DNA from: Streptomyces nigrescens
GTDB taxonomy: Bacteria > Actinomycetota > Actinomycetes > Streptomycetales > Streptomycetaceae
Direction: 5' to 3'
DNA length: 64,000 nt
Assembly: GCA_024349765.1 (NCBI GenBank)
Contig: AP026073.1
Span: 3,596,001 to 3,660,000 of the forward strand
The position numbers were made by a program, and so were the translations under genes. This document shows, piece after piece, positions 8,561 to 16,752 of this stretch. How positions within the stretch are numbered: the stretch's first letter is position 1; each line of letters opens with the position of its first letter. Below the pieces are notes generated by a model. That model ran no database searches and had not been told where the DNA came from. It worked only from the letters and a program-made list of their open reading frames with translations.

Positions 8561-8883
8561 CTCCCGCCTCCCTTGAGCATGTCGATTCGTGATGAGAGGT
8601 ACTCCCATTTCGCCCAGAACCTCCTGAGCTCTTCGCGCCCCGCGTCGTTGAGTGCATAGAACTTGCGCGGCGGACCCACACCGGAGGGTCGTTTCGTCAC
8701 CTGCACGAGCCCGTTCTTCTCCAGTCGCAGCAAGATGGTGTAGACCGTCCCCTCGACGACGTCGGCGAAGCCGAGTTCATTCAGTCGACGCGTGATGGCG
8801 TACCCGTAGGTCTCCTCGCTGTCGATGATTTCAAGCACGCAACCCTCAAGCGTGCCCTTCAGCATCTCCGTCAGGTCGTCCAT
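8557..8883 (-). CDS. PadR-family transcriptional regulator
   Basis: A 108-residue PadR winged-helix repressor. Seen are LKGTLEGCVLEIIDSEETYGYAI in the first helices, the GTVYTILLRLEKNGLV recognition helix, then the wing with PRKFYALNDAGREELRRFW. It is the short form with one C-terminal dimerisation helix. The start at 8883 is supported by AGAGGAGA upstream. It leads a three-gene unit with two DUF1048 genes. A palindromic operator candidate lies 25-40 bases upstream, which fits autoregulation, usual for PadR. Confidence 0.9.
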   Translation of the reverse strand: MDDLTEMLKGTLEGCVLEIIDSEETYGYAITRRLNELGFADVVEGTVYTILLRLEKNGLVQVTKRPSGVGPPRKFYALNDAGREELRRFWAKWEYLSSRIDMLKGGGR

Positions 8884-8907
8884 CGCGGGTCTCCTCTGAG
8901 CCTTTCC

Positions 8908-8941
8908 GGTACTGCGTAGTACCAAGTACCACTATACGGTA
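8908..8941. promoter_or_regulatory. Promoter/operator of the PadR-DUF1048 operon
   Basis: The inverted repeat GGTACT-GCGT-AGTACC (8908-8923) sits beside a second near-copy AAGTACC and a minus-strand TATAGT (8931-8936) that could be a -10 box. The position fits repression by the PadR protein encoded downstream. No matching -35 box is clear. Confidence 0.5.
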
Positions 8942-9534
8942 TCACCGAGTAGCTCGGCGAGCGGCGAGCGCGGCGCCACGGAAGCGATTCGAATCATCGG
9001 CGCCGCGCTCGGTGCGCAGCACGTGAGGGGACGTCGCGGCCACGGTGAGCCCGTCGGGCCGCTGCGGCTCGTCCGCGGCGCTCGCTGCACGGCCATCACC
9101 AGCGGCATGCGCAGCGGACGGGGGGCGGAGCACGCCGGCTCGTTGTTGCTGCCCCCGGCGCCGCTCGCCCGTGCCCGCGAGGTCGGTGCGGCCGTGTACG
9201 GGCATGCGGCACCGATGGACTGTCTGCTGACCCGTCACGGCGAGGGGGCCAGGCGTCGCCGGCTCACGAGAGCCCGGACCGCGGCCGTGGCAGCCGTCGC
9301 ACTGACTGGTGCGCTGTCACTGTCGGCCGGGGCCCGCCTGGCTCTCCCCAGCTTCCCTGGTGCTGCTCCTGCTCGCCGAGCTCGTGGGCCGGGACCGCTA
9401 TCGCAGTCTCGGTCACGCCCTGCTGGAGGGCAGTTCGCCATTGCTGCTCTGAGCCCGTCCGTCGCGCGTTGAGCGAGGTGCGGACGGATCGGCGGCGGTG
9501 CCCGGGGTCTGCTGGAACACTTCGTGTGGAGCAC
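8942..9534. other. Stretch without a convincing gene
   Basis: About 590 bases with no supported gene. One plus-strand frame near 9340-9452 gives a hydrophobic segment (SLVLLLLAELVGRDRY) that could be a remnant of a membrane-protein end, but nothing upstream continues it. Other open frames look like chance products of GC-rich DNA. Confidence 0.4.
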
Positions 9535-9660
9535 TCACATCGTCTGCGAGCGGGCAGAGTCTGCGAGATCTGCAAGGCGGCGTAGTTCGGCCAGGTGTCC
9601 TGCCAGTGCCTTCCGGCCCGAAGAGGTGAGGGACAGCCACGTCCGCAGGTGGGAGTTCGA
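9535..9660 (-). pseudogene. C-terminal fragment of a winged-helix regulator
   Basis: The minus-strand frame reads HLRTWLSLTSSGRKALAGHL, then AELRRLADLADS and a stop. This is the wing and last helix typical of small winged-helix (MarR/PadR-like) regulators in Streptomyces. The frame loses similarity upstream of about 9660, before any recognition helix, so it is a truncated remnant. The residues before HLRTW are low-complexity and not family-like. Confidence 0.5.
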
Positions 9661-9740
9661 CGTCGCGGGCGCTCCTGCTGGACACCGTCGTCGGCTACCG
9701 TGCGCCGAGATCAACGGCTGGTGCGGTGGAGGAGTAGGGG

Positions 9741-11015
9741 ATGAACACGGTGGGGTCCTCGTCGGGCTCGGGTGAGCTGAAGCGCCGCTTGGGAGTCTCC
9801 GACGCGGTGGTGATCGGACTGGGGTCGATGATCGGGGCCGGGCTCTTCGCTGCGTTCGGCCCAGCGGCCGGTGCTGCCGGTTCCGGGCTCATGGTCGCCC
9901 TGGCGCTGGCTGCGGTCGTGGCGTACTGCAACGCGACGTCATCGGCCCGGCTGGCAGCCCGCTATCCCGAGTCAGGAGGGACGTACGTCTACGGCCGTGA
10001 GCGTCTGGGCGACTTCTGGGGGTATCTGGCCGGCTGGGCGTTCGTGGTCGGCAAGACCGCGTCCTGCGCTGCGATGGCCTTGACCGTCGGGTTCTATGCG
10101 TGGCCGGGCCAGGCCCATGCTGTTGCGGTCGCCGCTGTGGTGGCGCTGACCGTGCTCAACTACACCGGCGTGCAGAAGTCCGCGTTGCTGACCCGTGCCA
10201 TCGTCGCTGTGGTTCTCGCGGTCCTGGCTGCCATGGTGACTACCTGTCTGATCAGTGATGCCGGCGATATCGCACGCCTGGATGTCGGCGCGGACATGAC
10301 CGTCGGGGGGACGCTCCAGGCGGCCGGCCTGCTGTTCTTCGCCTTCGCCGGTTACGCCCGGATCGCCACGCTCGGCGAAGAGGTTCGAGATCCCGCCCGC
10401 ACCATTCCCCGCGCGATCCCTCTCGCGCTCGGTATCACCCTCGTCGTGTATGCGGCTGTTGCCGTGGGCGTGCTCGCGGTACTGGGGCCGGACCGTCTCG
10501 CCCAGAGCGCCGCGCCGCTCGCTGAGGCTGTACGTGCCGCCGGTGTCCCGGGCCTGGTTCCGGTCGTGCGTGTTGGCGCGGCCATCGGGGCGCTCGGATC
10601 GCTTCTCGCACTGATCCTCGGCGTCTCGCGCACCACCTTCGCCATGGCCCGCGACCGTCACCTGCCGCATGCTTTGGCCGTGGTCCACCCGCGCTTCCAG
10701 GTTCCCCATCGTGCCGAACTGGTTGTCGGCGCCGTGGTCGCCGTGCTGGCCGCGTCTGTCGATGTGCGGGGCGTGATCGGCTTCTCCTCCTTCGGGGGCC
10801 TGGCCTACTACGCCATCGCCAACGCAGCGGCGTGGACCCTCAGACAGGGCGAAGGGCGGCCGCCCCGCCTCGTGCCCGTCATCGGCCTGGCGGGCTGCAC
10901 GGCGCTCGCCTTCGCCCTGCCCGTGGCCACGGTGATCTCCGGTGCCGGCGTCCTCGCCCTCGGTGCTGCCGTTTACGGCTTGCGGAAGGTCATGGCCACC
11001 GGCTCCGGCCGCTGA
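9741..11015 (+). CDS. APC-family amino-acid permease
   Basis: A 424-residue integral membrane protein with about 12 hydrophobic segments. The first bears the APC signature GLGSMIGAGLFAAFGP, the unwound helix that contacts the substrate backbone. TM6 reads LLFFAFAGYARIATLGEEVRDP, matching the amino-acid transporter family. ATG 9741 follows GGAGGAG. It would import, or exchange, amino acids or amines by cation symport; the substrate cannot be set. It stands alone, with a decayed lactamase-fold fragment just downstream. Confidence 0.9.
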   Translation: MNTVGSSSGSGELKRRLGVSDAVVIGLGSMIGAGLFAAFGPAAGAAGSGLMVALALAAVVAYCNATSSARLAARYPESGGTYVYGRERLGDFWGYLAGWAFVVGKTASCAAMALTVGFYAWPGQAHAVAVAAVVALTVLNYTGVQKSALLTRAIVAVVLAVLAAMVTTCLISDAGDIARLDVGADMTVGGTLQAAGLLFFAFAGYARIATLGEEVRDPARTIPRAIPLALGITLVVYAAVAVGVLAVLGPDRLAQSAAPLAEAVRAAGVPGLVPVVRVGAAIGALGSLLALILGVSRTTFAMARDRHLPHALAVVHPRFQVPHRAELVVGAVVAVLAASVDVRGVIGFSSFGGLAYYAIANAAAWTLRQGEGRPPRLVPVIGLAGCTALAFALPVATVISGAGVLALGAAVYGLRKVMATGSGR

Positions 11016-11097
11016 GCCCGTTGATCTTCGCAGCCGTCGGAGCCTTCACCCCTTTCCCTCTCTGTGGGGACCGGGGCGGTGCTCGTGATCCGAACAG

Positions 11098-11300
11098 GCA
11101 TGGGCGACCGCCACGATCGGGCCCTTCAGCATCGCCGCCGTGCCCGCCCTCGACGGCATCGGAGACGCCCAGGCGTCCTGGGCGATCGATGCCGGAGGTA
11201 AGCGCGTGATCTACCTGGGCGACAGCATGTTCCACGGCTATGGGTGGCGCGCGGCCCGTCGATCCGGCCCCTTCGACGCCGTGCTGACCGATCTTGCTCA
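11098..11300 (+). pseudogene. Metallo-beta-lactamase-fold hydrolase fragment
   Basis: The plus-strand frame reads TIGPFSIAAVPALDGIGDAQ, then ASWAIDAGGKRVIYLGDSMFHGYGW and RSGPFDAVL. This is the middle of a UlaG-like MBL-fold hydrolase (strand, GD metal-ligand motif and following helix). The N-terminal HxHxDH site and the C-terminal part are absent, and the frame then runs into unrelated sequence antisense to the TPR gene, so the fragment is not functional. Confidence 0.6.
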
Positions 11301-13688
11301 TGGATCGGTCGACGGAGGAACGTCCTCGCCCTGTGCCCTTTCCCGCCAATGGGCGAGGCTTGCCTCAGCGGTGAGGGTGGCAGGGTGATCGGTGCCCAGG
11401 ACCCGCCTGCGGTCGGTCAGCAGCCGGTCGAAGTCTGCCGCGGCGCCGACCGCATCCCCGGCCTTACCGCGCCAGTGCGCAAGGTCGCTCCGGGTTCTGA
11501 GGGTGGTGGGATGGTCCGCTCCCAGTACCCTCACCCGATCGGCCAGCACCTCTTGGAAGCTGGTTACGGCTTGTTCCGGTGACCCTGCCTCGCCTTGGCA
11601 CCGTGCCAGGGTGTGTCGGGTCTGCAACGTGTCAGGGTGGTCGGGGCCGAGCACTCGCAGACAGCGTTCGAGTAGTTGATCGAGGGCGGCTTCAGCACCG
11701 GGAAGGTCCCCGGAGGTCAATCTCCAGGACGCGAGATTGGTTTGGGTGGCAAGGGTTCGAGGGTGGTCCGGACCGAGCACGCGCCGACAGTCTCTGAGGA
11801 GATGCGTATAGGCATCCGCAGCGCCGGCCGCGCCTCCTGTCTCGCCTTGCCAGTCCGCAAGGTTGGCTCGTGCCGCGAGGGTTCGGGTGTGGTCCGGGCC
11901 GAACACCCTCAAGCAGTCCTCCAACAACTCGCCAAGCGCGGCAACGGCGCCGACCGCGTCGCCCGCCTCACCTCGCCAGTAGGCAAGATTGTGCTTGGCT
12001 GCCAACGTATCGCTGTGGTGGGGGCCGTGTACTCGCAGAAGATCGGACAACAGTTGGTGAAAGGCGGTTTCAGCGCCGGTCGCGTCGCCTGCCTCGCCCC
12101 GCCAGTAGGCAAGATTGTGCTTGGCACGGAGGGTCTTCGGGTGTTCGGGTCCCAACACCCGCAGCATCTGCTGGAGTACCTCCTCACAGCTGGATACGGC
12201 GCCGGCCGTGTCCCCTGCGTTTCCCAGACAGGAGGCGATGTTGACCTGAGCGGTGAGGGCGTCGGGGTGGTCCGGGCCGAGATGCTCGTGGCTTGCCCGC
12301 CTCAGATGCTGCCAGTAGGTGATGGCGGCGGTGAGCTGGTCGGCCTCCAGAAGGCTGTGGCCCATGCGGAAGAGTAATGGGTGGGCGCCGTCGACCTGGT
12401 ACAGGGCATCTTCCGCATGATGGGTAAGGGCTTCGGTGTTGGCACGCAGGGCCTGGGCGAGGGCCGTGTCGCGCTCGATCTCGGGCCAGACTTCTCTGAG
12501 CGCGTCTGCGGCGGCGTGGGCGAGTCGGTCGCGCTGCCGTGTGGTGAGGGCGTCGAGGGTAGCGCGTTGGACGAGTTGGTGGACGCGTACTGCCTGGTGG
12601 GGGTTCCTGGGGGTGTGGTCCAGCAGACTCAGGCGGTGCAGCGTGCGCAGCGCCCGCTCGGCGTCGTGGGCCGTGGCCTCTTCCGCATCGGCTGGTGCTG
12701 TGACGCCGGCGTCGGCTGGTCCTGTGACACCGGTATCGGCTGGTCCTGTGGCGCCGGTGCGGTGCTCAGTGAGATAGCCGAGAGCGGGCGGGCTGACCAG
12801 GACGGGAGCGGGGATGCCGTTGGGGGCGAGGATCGCGGTGAGTTGCAGCAGGGGGCGCGCCAGGCCAATCGGTGGGATCCGGTCGGCGCGGTCGATGGAC
12901 AGTGCCCAGGCGGCGGCCGTGGTGGTGGCTTGGTCATCGGGCAGTCCCGAAGGGTCGGGGAGCGCATCGGTGAGACTCGCGGCGCGGTCGGTCAGCAGGG
13001 TGCGGTAGGCAGCGCAGTCCATGTCGGCGTCGATGAGATAGGCGACAGCCTGGGACAGGGCAAGCGGGAGGTGACCGAGGTCGGTGGCGAGAGCGGCGAG
13101 CTCGGCCGGAGGTTCCAGGCGACCGTGGGAGGCCAGTGCGGCGGTGAGGTATGTGGCTGCTTCGTCCGGTGTGAACAGGCCTACCGGTACCAGCTTTCGA
13201 CCGCTGCCGGTCAGGGTGGCGTCCCGGCGGCGGGAGGTGACCAGGGTACGGCCGTGTGGGCTGGCGGGTGGCCACAGCCCGCGCAGGTGAGCCGGGTCGG
13301 CGAGGTCGTCCAGCACCACCAGCCAACGGCGCTGTGTGGTACCGGGTTTGGGCTCCAGCCAGGCAAGGAAGGAGCGCGCAGCGTGTTCCGGGTCGGTGGG
13401 GTCGCTCCCGAGGATCTCGGCGGCCGCCTGGGCATAGGCGGAGATGACGGTCTCGCGGGTGGTGGCGTTCGTCCACACCAGCAGGTCCACACCACCCGTG
13501 GCCCACACTTGGCGGGCGTGGTGGGCAGCGAGCTGAGTCTTGCCGACTCCGCCCATGCCGGCCAGGACCTGGCACAGCACCGCCGTGCCCCCGCCGGACA
13601 CCGCCTCTTCGAGCTGGGCGACGGCCGCGCGGTACTGGAAGCAGTCGGCCTGCCGGGGCAGTACCCCGATCTGGTGTGGCCAGTTCAC
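11298..13688 (-). CDS. NB-ARC / tetratricopeptide-repeat STAND protein
   Basis: About 796 residues from the first standard start. An N-terminal P-loop NTPase of NB-ARC (STAND) type has Walker A GMGGVGKTQL near residue 45 and Walker B WLVVLDDLAD, followed by the LVTSRRR sensor and the GHLPLAL motif. Residues about 440-790 hold seven or so TPR repeats of 42 residues, pattern RVLGPDHPxTLxxxxNLAxWRGEAGD. STAND proteins are ATP-driven signalling switches; the partner is unknown. Coding similarity extends upstream of GTG 13688 toward 13853, where a CTG overlaps the stop of the small upstream gene, but no ATG or GTG lies there; the true start is uncertain. Confidence 0.82.
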   Translation of the reverse strand: MNWPHQIGVLPRQADCFQYRAAVAQLEEAVSGGGTAVLCQVLAGMGGVGKTQLAAHHARQVWATGGVDLLVWTNATTRETVISAYAQAAAEILGSDPTDPEHAARSFLAWLEPKPGTTQRRWLVVLDDLADPAHLRGLWPPASPHGRTLVTSRRRDATLTGSGRKLVPVGLFTPDEAATYLTAALASHGRLEPPAELAALATDLGHLPLALSQAVAYLIDADMDCAAYRTLLTDRAASLTDALPDPSGLPDDQATTTAAAWALSIDRADRIPPIGLARPLLQLTAILAPNGIPAPVLVSPPALGYLTEHRTGATGPADTGVTGPADAGVTAPADAEEATAHDAERALRTLHRLSLLDHTPRNPHQAVRVHQLVQRATLDALTTRQRDRLAHAAADALREVWPEIERDTALAQALRANTEALTHHAEDALYQVDGAHPLLFRMGHSLLEADQLTAAITYWQHLRRASHEHLGPDHPDALTAQVNIASCLGNAGDTAGAVSSCEEVLQQMLRVLGPEHPKTLRAKHNLAYWRGEAGDATGAETAFHQLLSDLLRVHGPHHSDTLAAKHNLAYWRGEAGDAVGAVAALGELLEDCLRVFGPDHTRTLAARANLADWQGETGGAAGAADAYTHLLRDCRRVLGPDHPRTLATQTNLASWRLTSGDLPGAEAALDQLLERCLRVLGPDHPDTLQTRHTLARCQGEAGSPEQAVTSFQEVLADRVRVLGADHPTTLRTRSDLAHWRGKAGDAVGAAADFDRLLTDRRRVLGTDHPATLTAEASLAHWRERAQGEDVPPSTDP

Positions 13689-13849
13689 CGGGGGCCGGGG
13701 TGCGGCGTAGTAGGAGACCTGGCCGCCTTCGGCGACGTAGCCGACGGCCAGGCTGCCACGGCGGGCGTGCGCCGTAACGCCTCCGGGGCCTCGCCCGGCA
13801 GCGGATGTCGATCCGGTGGAGGAGGTTGGGCTTGGGGCGGCCGGTCCGT

Positions 13850-14326
13850 TCAGCCCTGCGACGGATCCGGCAGCTGAGGGTTGCCGATGTGCGCACCCCC
13901 GTGGATCACCCCGGCGGCGATCGACCCGCCCTCGGCGCGGATGTTCGCGGTGCCGCCCACGGCGAGACTGCCCGGCCCAGCGCTTACGCCGCTCCCGGGG
14001 GCGTGCTGTGCCAGCAGGCTCCGCAGCTCGTCGGCGGCTCGGTCGCGCTCGGCCTCGTCCAGGCTTTCCAGAACGGCCTCGATGCGCGCCTGCCACGTCG
14101 CCTCCAGGCGCAGGCGCCCCCGCTCCGCCTCGGCCCCATCCGTGGTCTGCAGCGCGGTCGCCGTTCGGTCCAGGCGCTCCAGTTCTCCCTGCTGGCGCCG
14201 GCCGTCACCCCGACCGAACCAGCGTGCCACCGCCTGCCGCAAGCCGGCCCAGGCCTCCGTACCCGCGGCCTGCACCACCGCGCTACCGCCGGTCGCCGCC
14301 AGCGCCACCAACGCCTCTTCCAGCAT
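13850..14326 (-). CDS. Small partner protein of the NB-ARC/TPR protein
   Basis: A 158-residue protein of unknown function. Residues 1-110 are helical, beginning MLEEALVALAATGG, with an amphipathic charged helix (ERLDRTATAL, then LESLDEAERDRAADELRSLL). The C-terminal third is glycine- and alanine-rich with a repeating pattern (SLAVGGTANIRAEGGSIAAG, then VIHGGAHIGNPQLP). Similar small genes sit directly upstream of NB-ARC/TPR genes in other Streptomyces, as here. ATG 14326 has AAGGGG with five bases' spacing. The stop TGA at 13850 overlaps a CTG in the frame of the next gene. Confidence 0.7.
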   Translation of the reverse strand: MLEEALVALAATGGSAVVQAAGTEAWAGLRQAVARWFGRGDGRRQQGELERLDRTATALQTTDGAEAERGRLRLEATWQARIEAVLESLDEAERDRAADELRSLLAQHAPGSGVSAGPGSLAVGGTANIRAEGGSIAAGVIHGGAHIGNPQLPDPSQG

Positions 14327-14640
14327 CTCCACCCCTTGATAGTGGACCTCACCGGAACGGTAGCGCCGTCCGCCGGGTCACGCAGCGTCGTTGAGAGAAC
14401 ACAGGCCTGGACAGTGAGGTGATCTCCGCAGGGAAGGTGGCTGCTCTTCCGAGCGGGGTCACCAGGCTCGACAGCAGTTGTTCAGCACTTTGAGAGGCAC
14501 CTCAACGGCGTCGTGTTCGATGGTCGTGACGAGGGACAGCGCCGGCCTCGGCGCTCAACCCCGTCCCCGCAAGAGGGAGTAGTGAGGGCTCTCGGCAGCG
14601 TCTCAGGGTCACCACACCACCGACAGGAGAGTCCCCACTC
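14327..14640. other. Divergent intergenic region
   Basis: About 310 bases between the small NB-ARC partner gene and the CadD-like gene. It must hold both promoters. I see no gene or clear palindrome. Confidence 0.4.
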
Positions 14641-15246
14641 GTGGACCTGGGCATCATCGGACAGGCAGCCGGACTGTTCGCCGTCACCAACATCGACGAC
14701 ATCCTGGTCCTGGCGCTGTTCTTCGCCCAGGGCTCCGGGCACCGCGGTTCCACACGCCGCATCGTGCTCGGCCAGTACCTGGGCTTCGCCGCGATCCTCA
14801 CTGTGGCGGTGGCCGCAGCGTTCGGCGCCACGTTCCTGCCCGAGTCCGCGATTCCCTACCTCGGTCTGCTGCCCCTCGCGCTCGGCCTCAAGGCTGCCTG
14901 GCAGGCATGGAAGGACCATCGCGACGGCGGTTCTGACGAGGACGAGGCGCAGGCCGAGGCGAGCGGACCCCGCCCGCTGGAGGTCGCCGCGGTCACCTTC
15001 GCCAACGGTGGCGACAACATCGGCGTCTACGTGCCCGTGTTTGCCACCGCCGGCGTCGGTGGGATGAGCGTGTACGCCGTGGTGTTCCTCGCCTTGGTGG
15101 CGGTGTGGTGCTTCGCCGGTCGGTTCTTCGCCACCCGCCCGGTCATCGCCAAGGCCCTCGCCCGATGGGGTCACATCCTGTTGCCGCTGGTCCTGATCGC
15201 CATCGGGCTGCTCATCCTCATCGAAGGCGGCGCCTTCGGCTTGTGA
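14641..15246 (+). CDS. CadD-family cadmium resistance / cation transporter
   Basis: A 201-residue membrane protein of the CadD family, related to LysE-type exporters. It has about six hydrophobic segments and two hallmark motifs that form an inverted pair: AVTNIDDILVLALFF near residue 14 and TFANGGDNIGVYVPVFA near residue 120. The central loop is acidic (GGSDEDEAQAEA). Family members are linked to cadmium resistance in Gram-positive bacteria; specificity here is not shown. GTG 14641 follows AGGAGA. Confidence 0.87.
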   Translation: MDLGIIGQAAGLFAVTNIDDILVLALFFAQGSGHRGSTRRIVLGQYLGFAAILTVAVAAAFGATFLPESAIPYLGLLPLALGLKAAWQAWKDHRDGGSDEDEAQAEASGPRPLEVAAVTFANGGDNIGVYVPVFATAGVGGMSVYAVVFLALVAVWCFAGRFFATRPVIAKALARWGHILLPLVLIAIGLLILIEGGAFGL

Positions 15247-15335
15247 GCTTGCCGGCACACCCATCAGGACCAGTTGGAGCGCGGCACCAAGTACAGGGAT
15301 GGAATCTGTCGTCGGATCAGTGGCAGGCGGGCAGC

Positions 15336-15377
15336 GCGTCCTGACCTTCGCATCCCGACCTTCGCGTCCTGACCTTC
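15336..15377. repeat. Three 14-bp tandem repeats
   Basis: Units GCGTCCTGACCTTC, GCATCCCGACCTTC and GCGTCCTGACCTTC lie between the convergent CadD-like and PucR genes. Units 1 and 3 are identical. No function is evident. Confidence 0.55.
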
Positions 15378-15402
15378 GTGTCTGGCCCCGGTGACCGTGC
15401 GC

Positions 15403-16641
15403 TCAGCGTCGGGCGGCGTCGATGCGCAGCTGCAGCCAGCAGGACAGGCGGTCGTCCGGCTGGTCCAGGTCGAGGCCGAACAGCTCGCGGGCGCGGCGCA
15501 GCCGGTACTTGAGGGTGTTCTGGTGCACCGTCAGCCGGCGGGCCGCTTCGCCTACGTTGCCGACCGCGTCAAGCCAGGCGGTGACCGAGGTGGCGTAGTA
15601 CGTGCCGCGGGTTCGGTCGTGGGTGAGCATCGCCTCGACACCAGGGTGGCGCAGCCGGGGCCGCTGGGCGAGCTCGTCCGACAGGTGAGCGAGGAGCACT
15701 CGGGCGTGGACATCGGTCAGTGCGGCGACGTCCGGCGCTTCGGGGTCGGTCGTGGTCACCCGTAGCACATCATCCACGTCCGAGCGCAGCTCGGGCAGCT
15801 CGCTCAGGAGTGCGGCGGGCCGGCTGAGGGCGGCGCGCAGCGGCCGCGTGCCGGGGCGGGAGGCCGCGGCGAGGGCCTGTGCTGCCAGCCGGCGAGACGA
15901 GTCGGGGTCGGCGTCCGGCAGCAGGGTGTACACGGCGCGCGGGCCGGTGCAGACGGCGGCGGAGGGCCGTACCGCGGCCCAGTGCCGACCGAGCTCGGCT
16001 CCCAGACGGGTCAGCAGCGTGCCGGCGTCCGGGGAGGCGCCGACGGGGGCGAAACCGAGGAGGGTCAGGGGCGTGTTCGCCGGGACGCCGAGCCGGTAGG
16101 CCGTGTCCGTCGCGGGGGCGGTGCCGTCCAGGCCGGCACGGAGTGCCTGCTCCCGGGCGTGCAGCTCCAGGGCGGTGGCGCTGCGGCGGCGCAGCATGTG
16201 CAGGGCGGCGGTCCGGGCGCCGTCCAGCAGCACCCGCTCACCGGCCTCGTCGAGTGGGCTCCGGTCCTCGATTGCCCAGATGGTGCCGAGGGGGAGGTCT
16301 CCGGCGCGGACGGCGACCGCGGCGCGCGGCAGTTCGTCCTCGGCCAGCCCCGGCATCCGTATGACGCCGGGGGCGGTGAGCACCTGCCGGTACTGGCGGA
16401 GCTGCCGCTCGGCCTGGGGACCGGGCTGTTCGGGGACCCGTCGGCCGAGGATGCCCTGGCGGCGGAGCTCGTCGATGGCCTGTCCCGGCCGCGTCGAGTA
16501 GGCGACCACCCGGGTTTCCAGGTCTTCGATGGCCACCGATCCACCGATGACGGCGGCGATGGCGTCGGCGAGGGCGAAGAGTTCCTCACCGGCCCCGTCG
16601 CCGCCTCCGGCGTGCGTGCTTGTCATTTCCGACGGAACCAT
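15403..16641 (-). CDS. PucR-family transcriptional regulator
   Basis: A 412-residue regulator of the PucR/CdaR type. The C-terminal 60 residues carry the PucR helix-turn-helix (VGEAARRLTVHQNTLKYRL, then RARELFGLDLD). The middle resembles the GGDEF-like diguanylate fold seen in CdaR proteins, and the N-terminus (EELFALADAIAAVIGGSVAIED) resembles a GAF-like sensor. It is divergent from the decarboxylase gene at 16753, with about 110 bases between, so it probably regulates that gene and the former permease downstream. ATG 16641 is used; a second in-frame ATG is five codons on. Confidence 0.85.
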   Translation of the reverse strand: MVPSEMTSTHAGGGDGAGEELFALADAIAAVIGGSVAIEDLETRVVAYSTRPGQAIDELRRQGILGRRVPEQPGPQAERQLRQYRQVLTAPGVIRMPGLAEDELPRAAVAVRAGDLPLGTIWAIEDRSPLDEAGERVLLDGARTAALHMLRRRSATALELHAREQALRAGLDGTAPATDTAYRLGVPANTPLTLLGFAPVGASPDAGTLLTRLGAELGRHWAAVRPSAAVCTGPRAVYTLLPDADPDSSRRLAAQALAAASRPGTRPLRAALSRPAALLSELPELRSDVDDVLRVTTTDPEAPDVAALTDVHARVLLAHLSDELAQRPRLRHPGVEAMLTHDRTRGTYYATSVTAWLDAVGNVGEAARRLTVHQNTLKYRLRRARELFGLDLDQPDDRLSCWLQLRIDAARR

Positions 16642-16752
16642 GCCCTGACCCTAGGCGATCGCGACAACGCGCGGCCCGGAGGGCGGACCGGAACATGATG
16701 CGGCCGGCCCGGAGAGCGGGACCGGTCACACGGCAAGCACGGAGGAAAACCC

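Noticed and set aside
9340-9452. End of a membrane-protein gene (SLVLLLLAELVGRDRY)
   Set aside because: No upstream sequence in the frame supports it; too short to assign.
12381-13877. A 498-codon plus-strand frame
   Set aside because: Antisense to the NB-ARC/TPR gene; glycine-rich composition without motifs.
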